Positions 1-10,000 of a DNA stretch of 64,000 nt are shown here, one piece after another. Positions within the stretch are counted from its first letter, which is position 1. Every line of letters starts with the position of its first letter. The notes beneath the pieces were generated by a model, which saw only the letters and a list, made by a program, of their open reading frames with translations, had not been told where the DNA came from and ran no database searches. The DNA is from Pararhodonellum marinum. GTDB taxonomy: Bacteria; Bacteroidota; Bacteroidia; Cytophagales; Cyclobacteriaceae. The stretch spans positions 124,001 to 188,000 of the forward strand of contig NZ_JACEFJ010000002.1 in the NCBI RefSeq assembly GCF_015354735.1. Reading direction: 5' to 3'. Made by a program: the position numbers and the translations under genes.

Positions 1-1
1 A

Positions 2-301
2 AGTAGCTTGGTGGGGTCGGAATTGTACCTCCCCCTCAGCCAACTGCCCAAATTGCAGGATGACCAATATTATTTCCATGAACTCATAGGGTTTGAAGTG
101 CAAGATGAAGCACTTGGAGCATTGGGAGAAATCAAAACCATCTACGATCTAGAAACCCAAATACTATTGGGGGTAGACTACAAAGGAAAAGAAATTTTGA
201 TTCCTACACAGGACGAAATCATTCCAAAAGTGGATAAGGCAGCAAAAAAAGTTTACTGCCGATTGCCGGAAGGCTTACTTGAAATTTATCTGGAAGACTG
301 A
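2..301 (+). CDS. rimM: Ribosome maturation factor RimM (5'-truncated by window)
   Basis: The reading frame is open from the window edge and ends just before trmD, so only about 99 C-terminal residues of a normally ~170-residue protein are visible. The part seen corresponds to the PRC-barrel half, with the family pattern of a short G-x-L-G-x-I strand followed by an 'ILIP' strand and a final acidic 'LPEGLLEIYLED' tail. RimM binds ribosomal protein S19 and helps 16S rRNA 3'-domain maturation in the cytoplasm (family knowledge). The stop lies 3 nt before the trmD start, the classic rimM-trmD-rplS order, which makes the assignment safe although the N-terminal domain is missing. Confidence 0.9.
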   Translation, partial: SSLVGSELYLPLSQLPKLQDDQYYFHELIGFEVQDEALGALGEIKTIYDLETQILLGVDYKGKEILIPTQDEIIPKVDKAAKKVYCRLPEGLLEIYLED

Positions 302-304
302 CGC

Positions 305-1003
305 ATGCACATTGACATCATCACCGTTGTACCTGGCTTGCTGGAGGGACCTTTTTCCCACTCTATACTCAAAAGAGCGGAAGACAAGGGACTTGCGAGC
401 ATCAAGGTACACAACCTGCGGGATTATGCCACCGGCAAACAGAAGCAGGTGGATGATTACGCCTTTGGTGGTGGAGCAGGCATGGTCATGATGATAGGCC
501 CCATAGAACGCTGCATTCAGGCCCTTTCCAAAGAAAGAGCCTACGATGAAATCATCTACATGAGCCCGGACGGAATTCCCTTTGACCAACAAATGGCCAA
601 CGGACTTTCTCTCAAGAGCAACCTGATGATCCTTTGCGGTCATTATAAAGGGGTAGATGAACGGGTAAGACAGAAATGGATCACCAAAGAAATCAGTATT
701 GGGGATTTTGTCTTATCTGGCGGTGAACTGGCAGCTGCTGTGGTAGCTGATGCGGTTATCAGGTTGATTCCGGGAGTGCTCAATGATGAGACCTCGGCAC
801 TGACCGACTCCTTCCAAGACGGATTGCTGGCACCTCCAGTTTACACCCGCCCCGCCAATTATGAGGGCATGGAGGTACCTGAAGTATTGCTTTCTGGACA
901 TCAAGCCAAAATAGATCAATGGCGGTTTGAAGCATCGGTTCGTCGGACCAAAGAAAGAAGACCTGACCTTTTGAAGGACAAGGATTCCGGATCCGCCGAT
1001 TGA
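305..1003 (+). CDS. trmD: tRNA (guanine-37-N1)-methyltransferase TrmD
   Basis: At 232 residues this has normal family length. It contains the SPOUT trefoil-knot signatures: a 'GGGAGMVM' loop near residue 56, '[12 protein letters not shown]' near residue 110 and '[12 protein letters not shown]' near residue 133, followed by the '[16 protein letters not shown]' segment of the catalytic linker. It methylates G37 of tRNAs reading CNN-type codons with SAM and prevents +1 frameshifting. It starts 3 nt after the rimM stop and is followed after 63 nt by rplS, so the three genes are probably one translation-related operon. A small GC-rich hairpin (CCGC-GCA-GCGG, near 1038) lies in the gap before rplS. 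Confidence 0.97.
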   Translation: MHIDIITVVPGLLEGPFSHSILKRAEDKGLASIKVHNLRDYATGKQKQVDDYAFGGGAGMVMMIGPIERCIQALSKERAYDEIIYMSPDGIPFDQQMANGLSLKSNLMILCGHYKGVDERVRQKWITKEISIGDFVLSGGELAAAVVADAVIRLIPGVLNDETSALTDSFQDGLLAPPVYTRPANYEGMEVPEVLLSGHQAKIDQWRFEASVRRTKERRPDLLKDKDSGSAD

Positions 1004-1066
1004 AATTAACCTGGAGAAATTATTCGAACAACAAACCGCGCAGCGGTAACAAAAAAATATAAAGCT

Positions 1067-1429
1067 ATGAGCGAACTACTTAAATTTTTAGAAGCGGAGT
1101 CCAACGAGGCTAGGTCCAAGTTCCCTTCATTCAAAGCGGGTGATACGATCAACGTACACGTGAAGATTACAGAAGGTAACAAGGAGCGTATTCAGCAATT
1201 CCAAGGCACCGTCATCCAAAGGAAAAACCCAAATTCTAACGGTGAAACCTTCACTGTGAGGAAAATTTCCAATGGTATCGGCGTAGAAAGAATTTTTCCA
1301 CTTTTGTCCCCAAGCATCGAGAAAATCGAATTGATCAGAGAAGGCAAAGTGAGAAGAGCCAGACTTTACTACCTCAGAGGACGTCAAGGTAAGGCAGCCA
1401 AAATCAAAGAAAAACGTTCTTTCAAATAA
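1067..1429 (+). CDS. rplS: 50S ribosomal protein L19
   Basis: The 120-residue product has the L19 signature: an N-terminal helix, '[13 protein letters not shown]', '[13 protein letters not shown]', '[27 protein letters not shown]' in pieces, and the basic '[20 protein letters not shown]' tail. L19 sits at the 30S-50S interface. It is the last gene of the rimM-trmD-rplS operon and is followed directly by a strong intrinsic terminator. The ATG follows an A-rich leader, as is usual for highly expressed Bacteroidota genes. Confidence 0.97.
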   Translation: MSELLKFLEAESNEARSKFPSFKAGDTINVHVKITEGNKERIQQFQGTVIQRKNPNSNGETFTVRKISNGIGVERIFPLLSPSIEKIELIREGKVRRARLYYLRGRQGKAAKIKEKRSFK

Positions 1430-1451
1430 GAACCAGCACTTTATACCGAAA

Positions 1452-1478
1452 GGGATGCGCATTGCATCCCTTTTTTTT
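1452..1478 (+). terminator. Intrinsic terminator after rplS
   Basis: A perfect 7-bp stem GGGATGC/GCATCCC with a 5-nt loop is followed by eight T residues, 22 nt after the rplS stop. This is a textbook rho-independent terminator ending the ribosomal operon. Confidence 0.9.
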
Positions 1479-1601
1479 GCTCTGATTTTTTTCCCCTCAT
1501 CAAACCAACCTTATGTGTTTTTGGGCCAAAATCAAATCCCAAACTTTTAGCAAATACCACGCTTACTTTATAATTTGGAAGCCTAATCCAATACCATTCC
1601 A

Positions 1602-3695
1602 TTGTCCGGTTTTTTTGATACCAAAATAGAATTTCTACGCGGGGTTGGTCCCCAAAAAGGAGCCCTGATCAACAAAGAGCTCAACATTTTTACCTTTGGG
1701 GAAATGATTCAGCACTACCCTTTCCGCTATGAGGACCGAAGTAGGTTTTTTAAAGTCAAGGAATTGAGGGAGGATCTCGAACACGTGCAGGTGATTGCCA
1801 AGATCAGGCACATTGAAACCATCGGTATGGGCAGGAAAAAAAGGCTTGTCGCCCATGTGACAGATGAAACCGGGGAGATGGAGCTCACTTGGTTTAAGGG
1901 CATACAGTGGGTGGTAAAAAAGCTGGTCATTGGTACCCCTTATGTCATTTTTGGCAAACCAAATCGCTTTGGAAGAAAATTCTCTATCGCCCACCCGGAG
2001 ATGGAACCACTAACCACTGCCAAAGAGGAAAAAAGCTTTTTTCAACCCATTTATCCGACCACAGACAAACTGAGGGCCCGCTTCCTGGATGCCAAGGGCA
2101 TTTCGAAAATCATGGAAGGCCTGCTTCAGCTGGCTTATCCGAATATTCAGGAGACCTTACCGGAAGACATTCTGCTCCGATTCAACCTCATAACCAAAAA
2201 GGAGGCCCTGAAACAGATCCATTTTCCAGACCAACTCGAAATACTTCAGAAAGCAAGGTTCAGGCTTAAGTTTGAAGAGTTCTTTTTTGTGCAGCTGAGG
2301 TTGTTGATGATGAAGCTGACCCGGACAGAAAAGTCCCTTGGGCAGGTTCTCAACCAAACTGAACTGCTGACCAGATTTTATCGGGATCACATTCCTTTTG
2401 AATTGACCGAAGCGCAAAAGAGAGTGGTAAGAGAGGCATATGGAGACATGAAATCAGGCAAGCAAATGAACCGCTTGCTCCAAGGAGATGTAGGAAGTGG
2501 CAAAACCATGGTGGCTTTTATCTGCATGCTGATAGCCATCAGTTCGGGAACCCAAACCTGCCTGATGGCCCCCACCGAAATACTGGCCAACCAGCACTTT
2601 GAAGGCTTAAAGACCTACGCGGATAAAATGAGTCTGCCCATCGCCCTACTGACTGGCTCTACCAAAAAGTCAACCAGAAAAATCATCCACCAAATGTTGC
2701 TTTCAGGTGACCTGAAGATCTTGATCGGCACCCATGCCCTACTGGAAGATGTGGTTCAATTTAAAAACCTGGGGATGGCCATCATGGATGAACAACACCG
2801 CTTTGGAGTGGCACAAAGAGCCAAACTTTGGGCGAAAAACACAACATACCTTCCGCATATTCTGGTAATGACTGCCACACCCATTCCAAGAACCTTGGCC
2901 ATGACCCTTTACGGTGATTTGGATATTTCAGTCATTGATGAGTTACCTGCGGGGAGGAAGCCCATTCAGACTGTCCACCGGTATGACAAAGACCGCCTGA
3001 AAGTTTTTGGATTTATCCGTAAGCAAATCGGATTAGGAAGGCAGGTATACATTGTCTATCCCCTGATCGAAGAATCAGAGAAAATGGATCTGAAAAACCT
3101 GATGGATGGCTACGAAAGCATTTGCCGGGCTTTTTCTGAATTCCCCATCAGCATCGTACATGGAAACATGAAGGCGGCGGATAAAGACTTTGAAATGCAG
3201 CGGTTTGTAAAGGGAGAAACCAAAATCATGGTGGCAACCACCGTCATAGAAGTGGGAGTCAATGTACCCAATGCCAGTGTGATGATTGTGGAAAATGCGG
3301 AACGTTTCGGTCTCTCTCAGCTTCATCAACTGAGAGGGCGAGTAGGAAGAGGAGCTGACCAATCGTATTGTATATTGATGACTAAGTATGAACTGTCCAA
3401 AGACAGCCGTGTGAGGATAGAAACAATGGTTCGAACCAACGATGGATTTGAAATAGCAGATGTGGATTTGAAATTGCGAGGGCCAGGGGATTTGATGGGC
3501 ACACAACAATCCGGCATAGCTGATTTATTGATCGCTGACCTGAGTAAGGATGCCCCCATTTTGACTGTAGCAAGAGATGCGGTACAAAATCTCCTTAAAG
3601 AAGACCCAGACCTGATCCAACCCCAGAACAGCATGATTTTGAGGCAAATTAGAACCCAAAAGAAACATGCGATCAATTGGAGTAGAATATCCTGA
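1602..3695 (+). CDS. recG: ATP-dependent DNA helicase RecG
   Basis: The 697-residue protein has full family length. An N-terminal OB-fold wedge domain (about residues 60-150) precedes a superfamily 2 helicase core with Walker A 'GDVGSGKT' (near 297), 'DEQHRFG' (near 395), 'TATPIPRTLAM' (near 424) and the C-terminal 'QLRGRVGRG' arginine-finger motif (near 580). RecG remodels stalled replication forks and Holliday junctions. The start is a TTG codon (TTG TCC GGT ...): no in-frame ATG exists before residue 36, which would cut into the wedge region, so the rare start is preferred. The gene stands alone, 124 nt after the rplS terminator. Confidence 0.95.
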   Translation: MSGFFDTKIEFLRGVGPQKGALINKELNIFTFGEMIQHYPFRYEDRSRFFKVKELREDLEHVQVIAKIRHIETIGMGRKKRLVAHVTDETGEMELTWFKGIQWVVKKLVIGTPYVIFGKPNRFGRKFSIAHPEMEPLTTAKEEKSFFQPIYPTTDKLRARFLDAKGISKIMEGLLQLAYPNIQETLPEDILLRFNLITKKEALKQIHFPDQLEILQKARFRLKFEEFFFVQLRLLMMKLTRTEKSLGQVLNQTELLTRFYRDHIPFELTEAQKRVVREAYGDMKSGKQMNRLLQGDVGSGKTMVAFICMLIAISSGTQTCLMAPTEILANQHFEGLKTYADKMSLPIALLTGSTKKSTRKIIHQMLLSGDLKILIGTHALLEDVVQFKNLGMAIMDEQHRFGVAQRAKLWAKNTTYLPHILVMTATPIPRTLAMTLYGDLDISVIDELPAGRKPIQTVHRYDKDRLKVFGFIRKQIGLGRQVYIVYPLIEESEKMDLKNLMDGYESICRAFSEFPISIVHGNMKAADKDFEMQRFVKGETKIMVATTVIEVGVNVPNASVMIVENAERFGLSQLHQLRGRVGRGADQSYCILMTKYELSKDSRVRIETMVRTNDGFEIADVDLKLRGPGDLMGTQQSGIADLLIADLSKDAPILTVARDAVQNLLKEDPDLIQPQNSMILRQIRTQKKHAINWSRIS

Positions 3696-3745
3696 TTCCT
3701 CCAGTCAGGTTGAATAGGATTACAAGGAAAAATTCCTCCCAAATT

Positions 3746-4849
3746 TTATATTTCTACCCGCTGACCCGTCTCAGCGGATTCTAAAATGGCTTCAACGATC
3801 CGAATGTCTCTAAGCCCTTCCTCACCTGGAACAGGCATAGGATGATTGTTCATGATGGCTTTGGCATCCATGTCCATTTGGTTGGCTTGTTGCCAAGGAA
3901 TTTCATAGGGATGGTTGATTTCACCGAGAGGACTTTTTCCTTTGATGCCTGCATAGGCGGAAAACGGTGCCATTTCGATTTTTCCTTCCTCACAATTGAC
4001 CGTAAGGAAGTTTATGTTTTCAGCAAATGAAGTTTTGATGTCCGCCATGACTCCTCCCGGAAATTCAAGCTTTGCCTCTACTACTTCAGCAAGCCCATCT
4101 TTATAAATCTCAGGTCTTTCTGCCCAGGTTTTGGCTGACACTACTGCAATGGGTTCCATTCCGGCCCCTAACCTTGCTCCTTGGATGGAATAAACCCCCA
4201 TGTCATAGATGACACCGCCACCCATCTCCTTTTTTTGTTTCCAATGATCTGTCCTACTTTCCCTGTATCCAGCAGCACAATCCACTCCCAACACTTTCCC
4301 CAACTTCTGATCCTTAACGATTTTTCGGTATTCTTTGGTATTTGGTTCATGCTGACATCTGTAACCAATAGACAGCGTTACATTGTTGGCCTTGCAGGCA
4401 TCAATCATTTCCTGGCATTCTTTTGAGGTCACTGCCATGGGTTTTTCACACCAGACATGTTTACCTGTTTTGGCTGCCCTGATGACATATTCCTTGTGCA
4501 TAGATGGCGGCAATACGATATAGATCACATCGATTTCCGGGTTATCAGCTATTTTGTCAAAGGTTTCATAATTATAAATATTGCCTTCGGGAATTTTGTA
4601 TTTGATCTTCCATTCATCCGCTTTTGAAGGTGTACCTGTTACGATACCTGCCAAAAAACAATTTTCTGTCTGTTGCAATGCAGGGGCAAGAAGGTCTTTA
4701 CTGTAATATCCCAATCCAACCAAAGCCACTCCCAATTTATCTTTTTTTGGAGTCGAGGCACAGGAGACCAAAGTATGCGGGGTTAACAAGGCCAATCCAC
4801 TGCCTAAAGCGATGGTTTTGAGTGCTTTTCTTCTAGGGTTTTGAGACAT
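3746..4849 (-). CDS. Gfo/Idh/MocA family oxidoreductase, exported (Tat/lipoprotein signal)
   Basis: The protein (367 aa) begins with a twin-arginine 'RRKALK' motif followed by a hydrophobic stretch ending in 'LVSCAS', which could be a Tat cleavage region or lipobox; such exported Gfo/Idh/MocA enzymes are common in Bacteroidota. A Rossmann fold follows ('VALVGLGYYSKDLLAPAL'), with the catalytic 'CEKPMAV' motif near residue 137 and 'IGYRCQHEPNT' after it. The family oxidises or otherwise acts on sugars using NAD(P). The substrate cannot be read from the sequence. It converges with recG; the downstream gene is divergent, so it is probably monocistronic. Confidence 0.88.
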   Translation of the reverse strand: MSQNPRRKALKTIALGSGLALLTPHTLVSCASTPKKDKLGVALVGLGYYSKDLLAPALQQTENCFLAGIVTGTPSKADEWKIKYKIPEGNIYNYETFDKIADNPEIDVIYIVLPPSMHKEYVIRAAKTGKHVWCEKPMAVTSKECQEMIDACKANNVTLSIGYRCQHEPNTKEYRKIVKDQKLGKVLGVDCAAGYRESRTDHWKQKKEMGGGVIYDMGVYSIQGARLGAGMEPIAVVSAKTWAERPEIYKDGLAEVVEAKLEFPGGVMADIKTSFAENINFLTVNCEEGKIEMAPFSAYAGIKGKSPLGEINHPYEIPWQQANQMDMDAKAIMNNHPMPVPGEEGLRDIRIVEAILESAETGQRVEI

Positions 4850-5031
4850 AATAAATTAATTAAAGGTGAAAATTCGTCTACTGAATAAAAAGGATTCATT
4901 CAGATGGCCTTAAATGGATGAATGTATAATTTAAGAATTTTGAACCTTAGAATCAAAGTTTTCTTTTACCGAATAAGGTTTTATCTTAGATGAACGGAAC
5001 ATTTATCCATCAAACCCAAACCCTATCAATC

Positions 5032-5505
5032 ATGACCAACAGCAAAACAAGTTTGATCATTGCCTTGACACTGTTCATTGCTTTTCCATTTATGGCTTAT
5101 TCACAAGGAAGTACCCAGCCTTACCTGAACCTGGAAGATGCCTTGCGGATTTCAGATGCTGCTGAAACCCGGGCCAAGGAAGACAACTGGAATGTGGTGA
5201 TCGCCATCATGGATGCAGGTGGTCACCTGATCTCTTTAAAAAGAATGGATGGAACCCAGATAGGTTCTGTAGAGATTGCTCAGGCTAAAGCCAAAACCGC
5301 CGTTTATTTAAAACGCCCCACCAAAGTATTTGAGGACATGATAAAACAAGGGAATCACCACCTCACTACGCTTCCCAATGTCACCGCTGTAGAAGGTGGG
5401 CTTCCTATTTTCAAAGATGGCACCATCGTGGGTTCCATAGGTATATCCGGAGTCACTTCAGCCCAGGACGGTATGATCGCAGAAGCAGCATTAAAAGCCC
5501 TGTAG
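5032..5505 (+). CDS. GlcG/HbpS family protein, secreted
   Basis: The chosen ATG gives 157 residues with a clean signal peptide ('SLIIALTLFIAFPFMAYSQG'); an upstream in-frame ATG at 4990 would put 14 unneeded residues ahead of it. The body carries the HbpS/GlcG pattern: 'IAIMDAGGHLISLKRMDG', 'AQAKAKTAVYLKRPT', 'VEGGLPIF' and 'VGSIGISGVTSAQDG'. Members bind haem or cobalamin in some bacteria, or sit beside glycolate oxidase genes; the exact ligand here is unknown. It stands alone between two convergently or divergently oriented oxidoreductases. Confidence 0.85.
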   Translation: MTNSKTSLIIALTLFIAFPFMAYSQGSTQPYLNLEDALRISDAAETRAKEDNWNVVIAIMDAGGHLISLKRMDGTQIGSVEIAQAKAKTAVYLKRPTKVFEDMIKQGNHHLTTLPNVTAVEGGLPIFKDGTIVGSIGISGVTSAQDGMIAEAALKAL

Positions 5506-5637
5506 TGGGTGAAAGCCAGAAAATTTTAAGATTTCACAATTGAATTGTGCTCAATTTGAATTGCCCCCCTTGAATCGGATGCTGCAATAAAATTGAAGCT
5601 TGAATCTTCCCTGTTGCCTAAAAAATCCGGGTTCTTT

Positions 5638-6795
5638 TCAAGCATTCCACAAAAAAGGAGCAAGATCAATGTCTGGACTTTGGTCTAACAGTTTTTTTGC
5701 CAAAGCCTCTCCCAATCCGGCAGAATGCTTGAATCCATGCCCACTGCAGGCAGAGGCCATGATGACTTCAGGAAAATCCTCCAACTGATCCACCACAAAA
5801 TTGGCGTCATCCGTTAGGGTATAAAGGCATACCTGAGACCGTTCTACGCCAGGTTTGAGAAAATTCAACCGTTCGGCCAGTTTTTCTTTGACAAAAGCCT
5901 TTTGATCATCTATTGTAATTTCTCTTAAAAGGGTATCCGGATGCCTGCTTTCAACAAAGGATTCTGTGGCAACTTTGATGCTACTGCCATCCAAAGAGGG
6001 AAAACCATAGATAAAGTCTTCAGCTCTTGGGCCATATCCCCACATAAAAACGGGGCACTTTCCCAGTTGATAAGCTCCTTCTTTGATAGGCAGCCAATGC
6101 AGCATTTGCCGCGAAACCTTAAAATGACTTCGTCTTTCAGGCGTAAGAAAATCCTTGAGCCAAGCCCCGGCAGATAACAATACCCTACCCGCTTCAAAAT
6201 CACCTACTGAGGTTTTGATTTGAACACCCCCTCCAGGTAAGGGCTCAAATTGATACACTTTGGTATGGGTCCTAATCACTGCTTTGTTCTTTTCGGCAAG
6301 ATCAAGTTGTGTCCTCACTGCCAGTTCAGGCCTTAGCAGACCTGCCGATGGTTCATAATAAACCTTGCCCTCTGCACCGATATTGAATTCCGGAAATATT
6401 TCCGACAGATGCCTAGCTTCCAAAACCTCATGTGCAATGCCCTCCTCTCTGGCAATCCTCAAGGTCCTTTCAAAGAATCCTTCCGATCCATGTTTAGACC
6501 AGCTTTTGGTAGCAGAATCCAAAAGCAGGCCTCCGGTCGTGGTCATGATGTTTTTACCGGTCAGCTTTTCGAGGTGTCTCCAGATCTCATGGGAGCGCTT
6601 GACCAAAGGAACGAATTGTTTTCCCTCCCCTACTGCCAACCTGGTGATGCGGGATTCTCCGTGGGTGGAACCCAAAGTATGCGGAGGAGCATATTGATCC
6701 AAGCCTAGGACCCTTTTCCCCGATTGACTCAAATGCCATAGCGCAGATGAACCCAGAGCCCCCAAGCCTATTACTGCCAGATCAAATACTTTCAT
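5638..6795 (-). CDS. FAD-dependent amine oxidase of the sarcosine/N-methyltryptophan oxidase type
   Basis: This 385-residue protein opens with the DAO-type dinucleotide fold 'DLAVIGLGALGSSALWHLSQSGKRVLGLDQ' (described in two pieces: G-x-G-x-L-G then an acidic end at D33). 'STHGESRITR' follows, typical of monomeric sarcosine oxidase and SolA, where the nearby Arg contacts flavin and substrate. The C-terminal 'ACSGHGFKHSAGLGEALAKKL' matches the covalent-FAD family's second flavin-contact segment, although the usual flavin-linking Cys position is not certain here (a Cys is present in 'SACSGHG'). Likely oxidative demethylation of a secondary amine; the substrate is not determinable. Apparently monocistronic. 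Confidence 0.85.
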   Translation of the reverse strand: MKVFDLAVIGLGALGSSALWHLSQSGKRVLGLDQYAPPHTLGSTHGESRITRLAVGEGKQFVPLVKRSHEIWRHLEKLTGKNIMTTTGGLLLDSATKSWSKHGSEGFFERTLRIAREEGIAHEVLEARHLSEIFPEFNIGAEGKVYYEPSAGLLRPELAVRTQLDLAEKNKAVIRTHTKVYQFEPLPGGGVQIKTSVGDFEAGRVLLSAGAWLKDFLTPERRSHFKVSRQMLHWLPIKEGAYQLGKCPVFMWGYGPRAEDFIYGFPSLDGSSIKVATESFVESRHPDTLLREITIDDQKAFVKEKLAERLNFLKPGVERSQVCLYTLTDDANFVVDQLEDFPEVIMASACSGHGFKHSAGLGEALAKKLLDQSPDIDLAPFLWNA

Positions 6796-7073
6796 TTTTT
6801 AAGAGATAGATTGGATTTCAGATCTCGATGCACGCTAAGGCCTTCCATTTTTCGGGAATTTAAGCCTTTTGGATTGACTGATCATTTTTTTTACCTGAAA
6901 TAAATGGAAATCCAGAACAAAAAACCTAAATCAATCAATTTTGCTTTTGGGGACTCCCCTTAGCTGTTATATACAAATTCGAGGTTTGTAGTTGGTAAAA
7001 TAAACCATATCTATTTGTATATCAATAGGTTTCAGTTAAATTAGTAGTTGTATTTCCACCAAAACCTCCTGCT

Positions 7074-10000
7074 ATGCGCCTCCGGAATTTTAGGTTGTGG
7101 ATCATATTGTTTGGACTGATCATGGTCATCGGTGCGGTTCTGTACCAACAATCCCAAACCAATCGAGAGCAACTGGAAAGCCAGGCGGTAAAAGGAATGG
7201 AAATCACCCGAAAGAATGTGCTGAATGCCTATAATGCATACCACGAGGAACTGGAATCATACATACAAAGGAATTATTTCAGCTACAGTGAATTAGAATC
7301 AAACCGAAAAAGGATAGCTATATCCTTGAATGAGGCATTTGGGGGAAATGTTCCCATTATTGATTCAAGCCTTTTTATCGGAAAAAACCTTTTGGGTACT
7401 TTTCCTCCGGCAGTCCAACTGAATTCCACTATTCCTCCAATTAGTCTGATAGACATCAATCATCCTTTGAGCTGGAACCCAAGGCAGGAAAGCCCTAATT
7501 CGGTCCTTAGTTCTGATTTTTATAAAAAAGTACTCCGCCAACCCAAAACAATTGGTTTATCCTCCGACGATAGGGACAATCAATGGCTTATCCACTCTAG
7601 GATTCCTTTGGATAAATTGATGAAAAAAGACCGAACCAATAAGTTCTTTGATGCCATCGTCTTGACAGATGAGCAAGGTATGGCCATATTTCCTGATTCA
7701 TTGGCATTTATTCAGTTGATGGATTTTCAGAAAATCCTTAAAGACGATACCGTAGCTCACCATCAAGCCGGAATTAAATTGACAAACTTAGAAATATCCA
7801 ATATTATTTATAAGGTTTTTTATACCCCTTTGGAGTTTCACGGACAACGGCTCTATTTATTAGGTTTGAAAGAAAGCAGGCAGTTTGATAAAGCAGGGTT
7901 AAAAATCAATTTCACTTTGCTCAGCACATTGGTATTTGCCCTTATCATGCTGTTCTGTACGGTTCCCATTATCAGTACATTGACATTGGAAAGAGGGGAT
8001 GTGCTCAACCAAAACAAAGTATTCGGCGTCGGCCTTTCTCTTATGTTACTGATGATCATCTTAGGATTTGGCGCCTCATTTCAGTTTCACCTCGAAAATT
8101 CCGTAAAGAATGAAAAATCTCACTTTGAAACCCTACCCAGATACTTCAGGGAAAGTTATCAAACTTTGGAATCAAAATTAGACCATCCCAAAAATGTGCC
8201 TTTGAATGATTCCGTAAGGGATCATAAACCCATCAACGAAATACTAAGAATCCAATCAGGGAAAATTCAAAAGCTACATATAAAAAATATGGAGGCCTTG
8301 GATTTTGGCGATGAAGATTCTTTTATTGATATATCCAATCGGGAATATGTGGCTTATTTTAACCAAGGCAACAAACTGTTATTTATGGGGTCTCACTATT
8401 CCAGGGGTTCTGGACTGCTGGAATCAGTGATCAGCAGAATGAAGACCGATTCAGTATTATCCATTGAGGCCATTACCTTCAGCCTGGAAAAAAAAGAAAA
8501 TAACTTTCAAAAAGACCGGTTTTTGGTAGTCAAACAAGATGGGAAAGTGCTCTTTAAAAGCCAAAAAATAGCCACTCCACTGGATCAGATCCATGATGCA
8601 TTGACACCTCAAAAATGGATGGAGATCCAAAGTTTGATGGATGAAAATAAAGATCATGGAGATTTTGGAAGATTTTGGGAAATCCCGCTCTACCTAAATG
8701 GACATCAATACGTGGGCATTCTCCAATTGATGGACAATCAGAGATATGATCAAGCGGTTTGGATCATTTATCTGATCAACAAAAATTTAAACCATGTACG
8801 CTCCTCTTTGATTTCGGCGGAAGCGGTGAGCTTAATCCTGGTGTATGTGATACTCCTTATGATCATTACCTTGATTACCAAGCTTTCTTTTCCTCCTTCC
8901 GAGATCAAACAGTTTAATTTTTTTACTTATGATTGGCTTTATCCCTCTGCGCACAAACGGCCCCAGTATTTCCTTTTGATGGTGCTCTTTGTAGGCTTTA
9001 TTCTGATTTTTTTGCTGGGCCTTCACAGCAAGCAAACCAATATGCTTACTGTTTTATTTTTAGCGGGGTTGATCACTACACAGTCTTCCATCAGTCTTTA
9101 CCTTTTGGTAGGGCCTCATGCGGCTATTCCAGGGATCAGTAGAGACAAAGGTTACTTGATAGGGATGGGGTTGCTTTGGCTTAGTTTGTTTATTGGAATC
9201 CTTTACCTAGGCACTTTTTCATTCCCATCCTTGGTTCTTGCAGGCCTTTTGGCTGGGATCATTTTTTTAAAAATAAAAGGAAATACAGATATTTTCAGTT
9301 CGATCTTTAAAAAACAACCTAGGCCATCATTCAATACCTTTGTGGGATTTTTAAGCCTTTGGACGCTTTTGATTGGTTTTTTACCCGGTTATGCTTTTCA
9401 TGCCAAGGTCCATGACTTTGAGCTAAAGATCTGGCAAAATGAAGCACCAATACCCAGCGCAATGGACATAACCTGGATCAACCAATATGAAAAATTCCGA
9501 CGGGGTCTTTTTGGCTTTGTTGGGGATCTCAATGAAACGGAAATCATTCAGTTCATTTCTCCGGATCGGGATTTGGTGTATCAGGCTTTCGGCAAAGTTG
9601 AAAAAAATGCTGAATCCAACAGGGATGTTTCCTTGTCAAGGAAAGGCCAAGAATTCCGTAGAAACTTCGCAAATACCCTTCCATTTTACCTTCTCTTGGC
9701 CCTTTTGCTGGCAGCCATGTGGTTCTTAGTCAAAGTTTTGGTCAAAAAAATCTACCTCAGAGATTTCTATTTTGACAAGCATGTGGGTCATTCATTTGAA
9801 TGGGACCGAGTCAACCCATTTACTCAGGTTTTTTTGTGCGGATTGGATAGTCTTCAAAATAGGAACTGGGTGATTCGTAACTTCAAACTGAATGGCTTAG
9901 AGGATTTAATTGTAGATAACTTGCAGGAAAAAACATTGCTTGATCATACAGATTCGGACTTTACCGGAAAAAAAGGTTGGCTTATAGAAAATCTCCATTG